This document shows, piece after piece, positions 34,426 to 55,010 of a stretch of DNA of 64,000 nucleotides. The DNA lies in contig JASANG010001628.1 of assembly GCA_030248215.1 (NCBI GenBank), positions 62,001-126,000 of the forward strand. The letters run 5' to 3'. Position 1 is the stretch's first letter. Each line of letters opens with the position of its first letter. The notes beneath the pieces are model-generated. The model saw only the letters and a program-made list of their open reading frames with translations, did no database searches and was not told the origin of the DNA. Origin of the DNA: Enoplolaimus lenunculus. Lineage: Eukaryota; Nematoda; Enoplea; Enoplida; Thoracostomopsidae. Position numbers and translations under genes: made by a program.

Positions 34426-37400
34426 ATGAATTTCGCGAGACGAAAGTTCAACATTTCCGACTTGAAATTAGGCGCAGCAAAACCAGGTAAGCTAAAAAAT
34501 TTTATTATATGATAGCGAAAAAATTAAAAAGAATACAACCAGCTATAGGTATATAGCAGATAGTATATCCGTCAGATATTTGTTGTTTAGCTAAAATTTT
34601 TTGCACTGTTAAATTTATATGTTAGACCGTACGCGAACCGACGATGTCCCAACGACTGCAACAGCAATCGCAATCGCTGAAATATCTGAGCGAACGGTAA
34701 ATCCTACGGGAAAAGTAAGCGAGATTCGGCCTAAAGATCAACGAGATTCAAGCCGGAACAAGCGAAAACCAGCAAAATCGCAGCAAAAGGTGTGTTGATT
34801 TGTTGAAACTAGTATACGCACATATAATACACTGAAATGATAAAACTGACCTTGGCTTATATGCTAAACGCTTAACATTATTTTACGCGTATGTTTGAGC
34901 ACAAATTAAATTAACTCAATCATATGAGAAGTTTTGCCTAATGTGAAACTATAACATTAATTTGATTTAAATTTTATTTTCAGGATTGCGGAACATTACG
35001 AGATTTATTACCGTTATTCAAATATGAAGAAGCAAACGCGTTACATAGCAAAATTGGAGGACTTCCCATAAAAGTAAGTGGATTTAGTTGCAGAAAATGC
35101 ATGTTGTGTAATCAAGCCTACGCTGATGGTATCAGAGTTAGATTTCCATCAAGCAGGGTACAATCAGTTCTGAATATGACCATCGGTGTTTGGGACGGCC
35201 CAGTTGCCAACTGTGTCAAATAGTAAACGTCGGCCCATGTATAAATCACGGATGTAGCGCTTTCCGTGGGACTGCAATAAAGTAAGCTTAAACTTTATTG
35301 TTTAGGATTACGCTTAGGCGTAAGCTTAGGCTTATGAATAGGCTTATACTATATACTGTTACAGACCTGTTTTTTACAGTGACCTTAGTGTCTACAAGAT
35401 CCTACATACAGCCTTATCAGCTACGATCCTGACGTGTCCTTGAAGGCTGAGTTGTCTAGAAATAAAGCAGTTTAAATCATTTCACTGATTACCCAATTTA
35501 GTCCGACAACTAGGAATTGCTAGACTTGTGAGTAGGGAGCTTAAGAACAATTCTAGAGGACTCAAGTAAAATTTTTCTAGCGTAGAATTCGTTGAATGCA
35601 GTCGAAATATAATTCAGTTGGATGTGCTGACTATGTTCGTTGGAGGGTTTCGACGTTCCTTCTCATCACTGCGCCGAGGTTCTTGGTTCCCTGACTATAT
35701 CATATGCTCAAAATATGTCATAAATCATGTCGTTATCTGGCAATTTTTCATCGTAGATATGCTGCAATTGTCCGATATGCAATAAAATTACGAAGTTCAT
35801 CTAAAATCTACAAAATTTCGATGCATGCGCTATTTTTTCTTAAAACCTTACAAAGCCCCTATGAATATATGAATGCCTCGATTATGGTGGCAGAAAAATA
35901 ATGCTTGTTTGAAAATTTTATACTTCAATATTCGTTTTCCGTTTCCGTATATTTTGATCATTATCTGTTTTATTTCCGTTATTTTTACTATCCGTTTTTA
36001 CACACGGCTATCGCGTCTTTGATTATTTCAAGGATTTTGTTCGTCGAGTTTTCTATGAATTTGACAGCGTTATGAACGAGTATGAAGCGTTGAAACGTGA
36101 AGGCCCGATCTCAACTGCGACTTACAATGCGTTCAACTCAAATTCAGTCAAAAATCGTTACATCGATATTAAATGCTACGACCACACTCGTGTAACATTA
36201 AGAGGAATGCCGCCCGGTGAAACGGATTATATTCACGCTAATTATGTAGACGGTTATAAATGTAAAAAGATGTATATTTGTTGCCAGGTAAAACAAAATT
36301 AATATGTATCAGACATTTTAGTAAACGAACGACATTTCTTTTTTTAAAAAAATTAGCGGATTTAAATTTTAAAGTTTTATTTTAAATTGGGGCACTCTCG
36401 TTTCCACCCCCCGCCACTACGCAATGTGGCATGGGGAAAGTATTCCACTGCGAAGGGTAACTACCAAAAAAATTAAATCGGTACGGTCAGCCGGCTATGT
36501 GACAGAGGCAAAAAATTAAACAAACAAGGATAACTTCTCTAAATTAGGAATGAGTTTTTCTGGTCTAAATAGGAACTTATTGTAACTTAGCCGAAGTAGA
36601 CAACGGGAGAGCTAAAATGTCCACAGAAACGAACACGACGGTTTTCAATGAGTTACAAGCAAGGTTGAAGACTATCTTGGGGGCCAAAATTGTTCCGGAA
36701 GGGGGGCTGAGCAGGATCACCTTTGGCTCCCCTCTGGCTAACAGAGGCGGCAACAAACAATACACCTGCAGCACCCTATGTTTCATATAGTAAAAAAATC
36801 TTTTGTAGGGTCCGTTGCAGCAAACGTATTACGATTTTTGGCACATGGTATGGCAAGAACAGTGTATGGTCATTGCGATGACTACCAAGTAACGCGCAAC
36901 AATATTTTGGTTAACCCTTTCTCACGAATGTTTTCTATTTCCCCTGAGACATACTTTTATGCTAGGATTCGAACTCCAGTGACTGGAGTGGGAGGCGTAT
37001 ACTATCACCACCCAGCTATAGGAGCTTGACGCTCGAGCCCGAGGGGGCGCGAGCGTCTTGTGGTGATTTAGTACTATGTATTCGCGTTGCAATTGTTAAA
37101 CACGGTGCGATATATATTATTTAACGTATATACACTGCGCTGAGTTGCCTATAGGCAACTCAATGTGAGAAGGGGTTAACATGAAGTAGTTTTTCTAAAA
37201 GAATTTTAGTCCCCATTTTACGATAAACCAGTTGCATTTTATAAGTCACTGGTTGGACTTGTGGAACCTGACTTCAATTTATCCGAATACTCAAGTTTTG
37301 CTAAGCAAATACTTATCCAATTGTGTGTTTGTAAAATTGTGCTTATAAGTCGAGAGTTCACTATTGTGTTTAGTTTATCATTAATAAACCATTTTATTAT

Positions 37401-40400
37401 ACTAATTTTGGTTCAATTAGATTCAGAATGGCAAGCTACCGGTATGACAATTGAACGAAAGTATAATTTCGGACTCAACGCATTCGCTCAAAAATGCCGT
37501 TTATTTGTTACTGTTAAAAAAAATTATGTATTAGCTGAAGTCGTGTCAACTTATCTAGTATGCACTTAAAGCAAATACTTGAGTAATATTTCAAAAACAC
37601 AGCCATTGGCGCTTTGCGTTGAACCTACCGGTTATGCTAGGAAGTTGTTCAGAACCTACTATTTATGAATTGCGTATATATTATATATCCAATGACCTGC
37701 TGAATTACTCCCAATATACAATAAAAATTAGCAATTACTATTTTTTAATTTAAAAGTTGCAATTGCAGTTTTTACTAGTATTTTAGGTGCATGGAGTTAA
37801 ACAAACCGAAATGTGGTCAATATTGGCCGAGTCAACAAGGAACCGCGATGGAACTTAAACCGTTTTCGATCATTTGCAAACGTAGTTTGGATCAGAAAAG
37901 CTATATTTATACTGAATTGATCTTGAAGTGAGTTGAGTTGTATCGTCATTTTGAACAAAAAATAGTTAGGAAATATATATGGGTCCAGATTGAAAGCCAA
38001 ATACTGAGACTTGCCTAGGCTGAGACCGAGACTACCATCAGTGATCATAACCACTTTTGTTTTAAAGTACCTACAGAAAACTGGATGTCCTTAAAGGGCA
38101 CATGGGCCAAACGAATATAGCAACTGAACGCAACGCTATGACAACATAGAATAGTATAATCGGTCGTTGTTAAAGTATTAAAAATGCATCGGCGTGAGAT
38201 TTTAAACTTTGTCACGTAAAAACTTTCATTATACCTTAAGCCACTGCGAAAAGAATTGCAAGATACGTCTTGATATTTGAATGCAATCTAGTAGGTATTA
38301 GCTTTGAATTCATTATCTGTCCTGCTCCGGCCGGATGTTAGATTATCTGGCTCCGGCTTCCATCGAATATTAGATTACCTGCTCCGTCAGTCCTTGGTAG
38401 CCGGTCGCACCCGGATATATATTACCACTGTGTTTTATTGGTTAGTCTTTTTCAGTCACTGGTTAAATTCGTTTTTGATTGGTTTTAATGTTTCAACAAA
38501 AACTGGCTATCTCCGTACTTTAATAGCTGTATATCCTATAAAAATTGCTCCCGTTTAAGCTTCAACATAGATCTTGATCCTGACCTGTTTAGATTAATGT
38601 TGCATTTACATCATGTCGGCAAGAACTAGCAAAGTACAAATTTCTTGACTGGGCTAAAAATAGTTGGAAAGCTTATTGAAAATTGTCACCATTTTATAGC
38701 TACACGTAAAAATGCCATATTCGATTTAGAAACGCGGATGTTCGTCAAACTCGGGCTGTCATTCATTTGTTGTATACTGCATGGCCAGACTGCGGGGTTC
38801 CGTTGAATAGCAATGTATTTCTATCGTACTTGGATGTTTTGCGTCGAACTCAGATGGCGTTGCTGCAAAAACGCAAGCCACCATGGAAAGGCAGGCCGTT
38901 AGGACCGCCTATAATTGTTCATTGTAGCGCGGGTATTGGTAGGACAGGTAATAAGCTTTGATTCGTGTGCCCTACAAAACATGCTGAGTCAACCCGAGGT
39001 TCAACGGAACTACGACTACAGTCAAATTGACATAAACTTTTTGAAGGCATTTTGCCAGTCAGTTTCCTAAATTCGACTAGGCATTCGAGATGTCGGACGC
39101 ATTGGAAAAAATCTTGACCGCCAAGCGTGAATCCAAGCCTAAACAAAAATGGACCAATTCCTACGACTCGCCTTCTCCGTATCTTACACGCAAAAATTGT
39201 CTTCAAATTTCAAAAGTTACATTTTTAAATTTTTATGACTAAAAAGTTTGGAATTTAATTCGAGTAAAACGAATTTTAAGAGTCAAATTCGGTTTGAGCT
39301 AAGACGCCATCACCTACGTCTTTGACGTAAGTAGGTAAATATGTCGTAGCTTAAATCGTAGTCGTAGCTCAAGTCGTAATTCAGCCCAGTTCCGAAATGG
39401 GCTAGTCCAAAGCGAAACTACGACTTGGGCTAGCCCAAGGTGGAATCATGTCTGATAAAACTGTGTATTTTCTGATTGGTTACCTGATAGTCGTATTCCT
39501 GCTTGATTCCATTTTGCTCAGTGAAACAAACTGTCTGGTAGCAAACAGGCGGCGTTTAGCCGATCAGAAAAGAGTATATATTTACGTCAGCCAATCGAAT
39601 TTTAGTATGACATTAAGGTAAAGCAATCACAAGGCGTGCACTTGTCGCATAGAAAGAATTACGCCGCGGGCTAGCCCCCAATTCGGAATTGAGCTAAATT
39701 ACGACTTAGGCTCGACAGAGATCTTACGTAATGAATTCAAGAAATTTTGTTGAACTTAGCTCCCTAATTTTACAACCGGCTTTCTGCGCGAATCTTCTGT
39801 TTTAAGACCTATGTCTGAAAAATCAGCAAATCTTGTTTGTTATTTCAGGTTTCTTATATTTCAGAAATATTTGCATCTAATTGGTTAACAGGAAATAATA
39901 TCTTCAATTTCAAGTTTGTTTTGAAGTCTAAAAAGTTTGAAACCCATACTTCTTAAAATTTGTAGACTTAATAATCTATACTTCGATAAAAATATCTGGA
40001 TTTTGTAATAAAAGAAATAGTTGTCTTAAATTTTGAACAATTTTTCTTGAATATCAGACAATAATTTGTTTTGAGTGATGTCTCTGTAGGCGGTATTTCC
40101 GGTCCATTCATAGGAACACTCTGCGCCGTCGACATATGTTGCCGAAAACTACTCGAAACTGGATACGTAGACGTCAAAGAAACCATTCGCCGGATACGAA
40201 GCCAACGTTTTCAAGCTGTTCAAAAACCAGATCAATATATGTTCGTTTGCCTGACAGTAATTCAATTTGCCATAACCTATAAATTGATGAACGTAACACC
40301 AGAAGTACAAACAGAGTATCTTCGAGCACAAGATACGGTAGCGTTACGGAGTCAACAAGAAGCTAATTTGGTTGTAGTACCTCAAGTGCGTGAAGGTATT

Positions 40401-40472
40401 TATTATCCTCCTGAACAGTTTGCATATGGTACAAGTCAGGAGAATACGAGAAATCAGTCCATGATGCGGTAA
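34426..40472 (+). CDS. PTPN9-like: PTPN9/MEG2-type non-receptor protein tyrosine phosphatase, 8 exons
   Basis: Exons: 34426-34486, 34626-34789, 34984-35073, 36033-36287, 36809-36888, 37787-37927, 38730-38947, 40114-40472. Frame closes at every GT-AG join, giving about 455 residues. Residues 1-75 are basic and low complexity. 76-105 is a short linker. The PTP domain runs from about 106 (DFVRRVFYEF) to about 400. It shows KNRYIDIKCYDHTRV, TDYIHANYVDGYK, YICCQGPL, CGQYWP, WPDCGVP (Asp 284), [10 protein letters not shown] (Cys 329, Arg 335) and QKPDQYMF. All catalytic residues are present. The usual YI-T-QGPL has Cys in place of Thr. Matches such as EYEALKREGP, CGQYWP and the PPIIVHCSAG stretch point to PTPN9 rather than PTPN14/21. 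Vertebrate PTPN9 has an N-terminal CRAL-TRIO (Sec14) domain that targets secretory vesicles; none is visible here. An alternative acceptor at 40090 would insert eight residues after the signature loop. A possible AATAAA is at 40795-40800. Confidence 0.92.
35237..35385. mobile_element. MITE family D copy in intron 3 of the PTPN9-like gene
   Basis: It runs from CATGTATAAATCACGG to CAGACCTGTTTTTTACAGTGACC, with GGCGTAAGCTTAGGCTTATG in the middle. Confidence 0.55.
36585..36745. mobile_element. MITE family B copy 4 (inverted), in an intron of the PTPN9-like gene
   Basis: It carries the inverted hallmark (GTTACAAGCAAGGTTGA at about 36651) in the opposite orientation to the other copies, and ends near CTGGCTAACAGAGG. 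It lies 60 bp before the acceptor of exon 5 (36809). Confidence 0.5.
36915..37175 (+). mobile_element. piggyBac-like MITE with a tRNA-like core, copy 4, in an intron of the PTPN9-like gene
   Basis: 261 bp, TTAA on both sides (36911-36914 and 37176-37179). It inserted only about 22 bp after the donor of exon 5 (36889), with the pol III-like boxes antisense to the gene. Confidence 0.88.
38050..38400. repeat. Dispersed repeat shared with 49690-49960
   Basis: Both segments share GCTATGACAACATAGAATAG-like starts, GGTCGTTGTTAAAG, TTAAAAATGCATCGGCG and later CCGGCTCCGG-type bases near TTTGAATT. The copy here is in intron 6 of the PTPN9-like gene, the other in intron 9 of TENT4. No ends defined. Confidence 0.55.
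39290..39735. repeat. Palindromic repeat rich in GTCGTAG / GGGCTAGCCC motifs, PTPN9-like intron 7
   Basis: The left part (GGTTTGAGCTAAGACG, GTCGTAGCTCAAGTCGTA, CAGTTCCGAAATGGGCTAG) is echoed in inverse order on the right (GGGCTAGCCCCCAATTCGGA, TTACGACTTAGGCTCG, ATCTTACGTAATG). It is probably a decayed MITE. Confidence 0.5.
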
Positions 40473-40794
40473 AATTCACACGACGGTATAGCCGTTCATA
40501 TTGCTATATTCGTTGTTTGGTTGTGATACTTGAAAATATAATGCTGAAAATGAAAATTTGTATATCTTAGTAACCTGAAACGTTTCTAGCAACTATCGCT
40601 TGTACTATTCCTTCACAGTTTTCAAAGCTTTCAGATTTTGTTACAAAAATTATCATAGCCCTAGCTATAGGTTAGACTTAGAGTCAGATATAGGACGTGT
40701 ACAAGAGCCACAATTTCCCTAGTTTTTGATATACCGCATTTTATTTCAAAAGTTTTTACATTTTCCTCATCACTATTTCATTACGCCAGCTTGA

Positions 40795-40800
40795 AATAAA
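40795..40800 (+). terminator. Possible poly(A) signal of the PTPN9-like gene
   Basis: First AATAAA after the stop codon, about 320 bp downstream, in AT-rich DNA with a T/G-rich stretch after it. Confidence 0.4.
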
Positions 40801-40959
40801 AATATTGTGTAATTAATTAATAGGCTGTATATACATCACGTTTTGCGTTGGTTTTCAACCTTAAAATTCACTTTGCTAATTTTAGCAAATACATCTATAA
40901 GGGTGGTCAAAAATTTTGGTTTCAGATTTAATATTTTGAAAAATCCATACGATTTTTAG

Positions 40960-41365
40960 GGTGTACTGGAGGCAAAAACACCGGAGCCGGAGGTCAACAA
41001 CACTTTCCAGCAGGGTGTAAACGGATAGTAAAAATAACGATCAAAATAACGGAAACGGAAAACGAATATTGAAGTACAAATTTGCAACATGTTTTTCTGA
41101 TAACACAATTGTAGCGAGCATATATATTCACCAGTCTTTCAAAAATTTTAATGAAATAATGGTGCATGCATTGAATTTTTTTATAAATTTCGGTGAATTT
41201 TGTAATTTATATTTCTGTTCGAAGTTACATTTTCTGGAACGAAAAATGGCGAGATATACGTGATTTATAACTAATTTTGGACGCAATAATAAAGATCCAT
41301 TATTTCTATAACGGAAACGGACACCGATTTTTACCGGAAACGGATAACCGGTTGCACCCTACTTG
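40960..41365. repeat. Relative of MITE family E; a related inverted piece lies at 35704-36010
   Basis: The segment begins GTGTACTGGAGG and ends GGATAACCGGTTGCACCCT. Its part AACGGAAACGGAAAACGAAT and the following 200 bp recur in inverted orientation at about 35704-36010, inside intron 3 of the PTPN9-like gene. Short frames in both pieces are by-products of the repeat. Confidence 0.55.
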
Positions 41366-42017
41366 CCAGTACCAGAACTAAAGCGAAATTTAGACAATTA
41401 AAAAATTGCAGCAACCAGTTTTACCGGATCTAGAAGCCAATTGTTTTGACAGGAACCGGAGGGAGACCTGCCGCTGTACTCTACTGCAACATGCAGCTGA
41501 ATCGAAAATGCGTATTACGCTAAGTCTAAAATTAAGATCCATTCAATTTTCCATGCTCTTTTACAAACATTAGTCAATTCTAATGAATACTAACAGTGTA
41601 CCGCTCATTAATTTAATAAAACATCTGACTTTACTCAACTGTCATAGTAGTAAACTAAATACTTAATAGAGCTTATTCTAAACAAAATACTTACTAAAAT
41701 GCAAAATAAGCAATTGGTCAACAAAGCCACAGGAATGCAACCATGCACAATATTCCTACTAACAACAACACGGAACAATCTGTAATCTGAGCTGAATCGT
41801 GCATCATTTTACCTAAATTTACCACCAGTCTACGAACTACTATCAAACATTTTCTTGTTAGTCTTCTTTTTGGATAAATTTCAACAAAGTAACGTTTGAA
41901 TTAGGCAACCAAAACTGACAGGTCTTAAAAATTCTAAAATTGCCTTGCTGTTTATATGTCTGCCTTGGTTGTATCAACACGTTTGCATTTTGACATTGAT
42001 AGATACGTATGTTTATA

Positions 42018-42358
42018 CCAGGTTGCAACCGGAGATATAAAATAGAGGAGCTGGAGATCAACGAAACTTGCCGAAGGCGGATGAGACGAATTTAGGTAGT
42101 AAAAATGATGGTAATAACTTAATTTCAGCAAATATCTGCAATATGCTGTTAAGCTGTTTGGTTTTACGATAATTTTCTACGAAATTTCGGAAATTCTTTC
42201 CTGAAAATTGGCAAAAGTAAACGGAAATGCGCTAAGCAGATAAATTTTGCAAAATTATGTAAAATTTTACAGCCGAATTTGCCGGAACCTTCGGCAAAAA
42301 TTCTGCCGGAGCCGGATTTTCTACAGGAGGCGGAGACAGACCTCCGGTTGTAGCCTGG
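42018..42358. mobile_element. MITE family E copy 2
   Basis: It reads CCAGGTTGCAACCGGAG at the left and CCTCCGGTTGTAGCCTGG at the right, with the shared inner stretch ACGAAATTTCGGAAATTCTTTC also found in the 30.4-kb copy. Confidence 0.7.
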
Positions 42359-42817
42359 TGTCTACAACGAAAGCGTTAGAAATGTGGGCAAAACAAAAAC
42401 AAAGCAAATCACGTTAACGATATAACACGACTCCAATATCAGACAAAAAAATTAACGACGATAATACTATTACAGCTTCCACCAACATACCTTATGGTTT
42501 AAGTTTATTGTTTAGCATTTTCTACAGTCTATAATAAACTACCAATGTAAACGCAGCACATTATACCGCCGCCGAAAGTCGATTATACGTCGGAGTGGAA
42601 CCGCCGGTTGAATCCTACACCGGCCACAAAGAATTAACTCTAAAAGTTGTCAAATACCATTAAAAATTGCAAAAATGATTCAATTCGAACATCATTTGTA
42701 CATATGTGAGCTAATTCGATTTAGCATGCTAGTAATCAACCACAATTAAATACAATATTTCTGTTTCACTCACAGAGACGCAGCCTTCGCTGGCATAAGG
42801 TCAGCACTAAAATTTAG

Positions 42818-43213
42818 TAGGGATGTTCCGGTAACAAAATTTTTTGACGATGTCTGCCAATTGTTATTTTAAAATTTGCCGATGCCGATTACAAGTTTAG
42901 CACAGCATGCTTAATAAACAGATAGGATACCACATTACATCATTATATGAAGACCTAAACGCTAACCATCATAAACGATTATAATTTTATAAGACCGGTT
43001 CATTGCAATTAATTTTTTCAAATAGAAACTCAAGAGAAATAACAGTTTTCCTGACCAGACACACTGATATGCGCCCAGAAACGAAACCGAAACCATTCGA
43101 ATTGACTGTTATGTGCAATAAGTATCGGCAAACAGTCAGTGTTTTTTGCAGTGCCGATACCGATACTCACTGAGTATTACCGATGCCGATGCTAAAGAAT
43201 CGGCACATCCCTA
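42818..43213. mobile_element. hAT-like MITE with a perfect 8-bp target duplication
   Basis: The ends TAGGGATG and CATCCCTA are inverted (extended: TAGGGATGTTCCGGTA against the inverse of CGGCACATCCCTA). AAATTTAG lies on both sides (42810-42817 and 43214-43221), a perfect 8-bp duplication as in hAT elements. The interior contains GATGCCGAT motifs in both orientations. 396 bp, no coding capacity. Confidence 0.88.
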
Positions 43214-43600
43214 AAATTTAGTTCTGATCCTCGATGTATGAACCACTGCAGTGAAACACTCTCCAAGCAATCTATTATACTGGTTAATCCCAATTTAACA
43301 CACGAAGCAAAGCACGTTATTACGTAGAAGCGAGAATTTTTAAGAAAACGTTAAGCTACGTACGTCCCTGAACGTAAAACATGAACGCAAAAAATCACTT
43401 ATACTACATCCAAAAAGCATATGGATAAAAAATATTATTATAACAATCACACTAGAGAATCGAATATGTCTAAAAACTTCAAGAAAACACGAGGCAACAA
43501 AATGAATAAATATAACATACAATGACAAATAGCGCAATTTTGTTTTGTTGGTTTCAACTTCGACACAAACCCCAGCGATATTTTGCTTAATTAAGCCTGT

Positions 43601-45239
43601 CTGGTGTCACGAAACATTTTGCCCCCCATGAAAATATGCCCCCTCGGGCAAATTTTGACATGCCCCCGGGCAAATTTTTATATAAAAATGTTCACATCGG
43701 CAAATTTTTTATAGAGAAACTTAATGAAAAAGTGGCAGCTTGTATAAAAATTTGCCCATCCTCCCATCCTAATAATTTAAATTTTTTCCTGATATAAAAC
43801 TGCATAACGACCAGTAGCGGTTTAGAGTGGTGTATTTTCATCTCAGACTCGTCGAATAGTTTTCAAATGCGCCTCTTGAAAACTAGTCAAAAATTTTGTT
43901 TTAGGCTTATTTTTAAAGGCATACCGACAATTTATGTCGTATAATGTCCTAAAAATTGCACCAAAACCCAACACCAAACTGACTAAACGATTCCGTTTTA
44001 CTAAAATAGAAATCTTTGCTGCCAAAATTGTCGAATTGACCGGCAAATATTCTACTGGAGCCTGAAGCCGACGTTTGATCGGATCCAGATCTAAGGTTGA
44101 CCCTAATAAATATGGCTCATACTTTGACGGCGGATCATTTTTTTCGCAGACTATAATAGAGTAAGCTTAAGATTTAGACTAAACCTGTACTTAGGCTTAG
44201 GTATATGCTTATACTACTGTTACTGTTACGCTTTTCACAACAGTAATGGCCAAAAATAATGTGGCATTTTGCACTGCACTGTGGTTGATTTCTTCTAATA
44301 AATGCTAAGATGCTGCCTGTGTTCAATACTTTAAAATAGGAGGAATGTGCAGATTAGTGTTCTGCAATAGTAATTACCACTTTTTCTATTGACCGGCCGG
44401 CTGGTAGGGTTAGCATTATCGGACTCGGTCTTTGCAAGTCACAGTATTTGGCAGGTCTCGGTCCCGCTGTTTAGAATCTCGGTCTCGCTTTTTTGAGTCT
44501 CGGTCTCGCTTTTTTGAGCCTGGGTGGTTTGGAGCCGTGACCAGAAGTTGAAGAATCAGCAAATGTATGACTGTATTGTTGAAGTAAGTGTTGGATGATG
44601 AACAAAATTTTTGTGTGAAATTATGAAATTCCATGCAATAATTACGAGCATATTATGAAGAACACAACTACGAAAAAAGCATCAGCATAGTTTATTTTGA
44701 AAATTTCGAGTTTTTTCGGAGATGACCAAAAATTGACCGAGACTGCGACTTTTTTTGGCCAGTCTCCGTAGTCTGGTCTCAGTATCGGTTTTTAACCGAA
44801 CCACCCATCCCTGCCGGCTGGCGGCCAAAGGGACGTTAGACCTACCGGCCGGTCATTGGCCGGCAAATATACAAACTTGAAAAATTAGCAAGCATTTTCA
44901 GTTGTTATTTCTTATTCGCTATTTGCTTATATTTCTACTGCTGGGTTTTTATAATTTGCATTGGAAGGTGGGGCAAATTTTATAATAACGGCACATTTGA
45001 AAAACATATTCGACAAATCTGATACGGAAATACCCCACTCTGAAACCGCCATTGGTCGTAGTGCACCATTATGTCACGAAAAATTTAAATTATGTACTTG
45101 GGGTGGAACAAATTTTTATGAAGGACATTTTCACACAGTTTCACTATAAAAGCTTGCCCTGGGGGGGACAAATTTTTATATGAAAATTTGCCCTAGGTAA
45201 GCATATTTCTATGGGGGGACAAAACTTTCCTGACACCGG
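43601..45239. mobile_element. Possible 1.6-kb element with about 57-bp inverted ends, broken up by other repeats
   Basis: The left end TGGTGTCACGAAACATTTTG, then CCCCCCATG and GGGCAAATTTT, pairs with the right end GGGCAAATTTTC (inverted), CATGGGGGG-like bases and TTTCCTGACACCGG. Between them lie other repeats: a family D piece at about 44127-44255 and a block at about 44390-44870 with GGCCGGCTGG-type palindromes and AGTCTCGGTCTCG repeats. No transposase frame is visible. Confidence 0.55.
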
Positions 45240-46650
45240 CATTGTGTTTAAACAATATCCACAAGATTTGCGACGTGCACACGCTCGAGGTTAAAGTTCC
45301 TAAAGCTGACTTGTAATAATAATGTCGAAATTCCGGCAATTTTTCAACTTGAAGAAATATTTTGTCTCCTATACCATCGCATGTGCGCCTAACATCACGA
45401 TTCGCATAAATACCGCGTCAGAACACTGTACTCGTTACGACATTCAATTCCCAACAGAACTTAGTCCATATTCACACCGCCCGCTCTATTGGACATTCTT
45501 TAGTGTCAACATTTTCGACCGGGTTTTCAACTATGTGCATTAGCACAACAGTTATCTGGCTTGAATTTTAGGAATGCTGTAATTCTCGATATTCTATAAG
45601 TAACCTCGACTGCAGCCAAAACTACATTCAGTAGCCGTCCATTTTTCTTTCAAACCCAACTCATAGCTTGTGATAGGTACTACACACATTTGAATGTACA
45701 AATTCGAGCAACAACAAATGATTACATTACGTAATATTTTACCATTACAATCACTGGAAAATACATTATAAACTGAACAGGCATTATGTATTTTTCAATT
45801 TCATAATATCTACACATACCAAGGCGGTGACCAGGAGCGGATTTGCAGGCCAATCCTCACTTGTGCTTCATCAACGGGTTTCAGGAACTTATTAGGTTCG
45901 TAACACAAGAAACATACCTCACTGACATTCTTCGTAAACGTGAGCCCCCCCTTCCAAAAGTCTGGCTACGGCCCTGAAGCATACATCTATATTTTCGATT
46001 CAAATCTAATCAAGAATCGGAGTACAAACACGTTATGCTGTACAGCAATTAGAGCACAGCTAGCCGTGAATGCACATCATTCAGAAACTCCTAGAATTTT
46101 AGATAAACACTGCACAGTGTGCTACGCTTCATCATGAATTAAATAATTTGGACAGTGTTACGTACGAAACCAAACAAAAACTATACGCACAGATTTTCTA
46201 TTAAAGGGCCACTTTAACTTTTCTGTGACAAAATCAACAAACACGCAATACAAAAGAGAAACAAAATTCGTTCTTTTTGGTGTGTCAACACTCCCATAGT
46301 CTTTATCTGTATCGTTGAAAAACGTTTTGTTTGTAAAATCCTGCAAATTGGGCATGAGGTCTGAATTTTTCAATACGTAAGCTGTAAGCACCGCTGCACC
46401 ATCTGGTTACAACAGCACCTGTTTATCGCCTCATATACTAGCAACAGCTTAGAAGCGGAAAGCCGTCCCATAATGTAACTTGGCAATTTTCCATTGTGAA
46501 TCTATTTTTACACTAATGAATATTACCTCGAACAGCCAATATACAAAAGTTCGGGCTAAACTACATATAAATTACAAATTTCAACGTCAGCAATTAAACC
46601 AAACCGAACCATCCTAGTTCTAACCCCGAGCCTATTTTAGAATTTTCGAT

Positions 46651-55010
<8,360 letters not shown>

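Larger units (their letters stand above)
40473..46650. other. Gene-free region between the PTPN9-like gene and TENT4 (convergent 3' ends)
   Basis: It contains family E relatives (40960, 41385, 42018), the hAT-like element at 42818 and the broken 1.6-kb element at 43601. Around 45830-45980 is a further repeat end (TCTGGCTACGGCCCTG). Nothing with coding character; frames here are under 80 codons. Confidence 0.55.

Noticed and set aside
35704-35901. 65-codon frame in intron 3 of the PTPN9-like gene
   Set aside because: It is part of a repeat whose inverted relative lies near 41069; not a phosphatase exon.
37421-37560. Possible PTPN9-like exon (DSEWQATG...)
   Set aside because: It does not resemble the CGQYWP region. 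The exon at 37787-37927 joins in exact phase from 36888 and gives the expected motif.
44961-45543. Frames of 62 and 73 codons
   Set aside because: The first lies within the broken 1.6-kb repeat element, the second just after it; neither has a family match.
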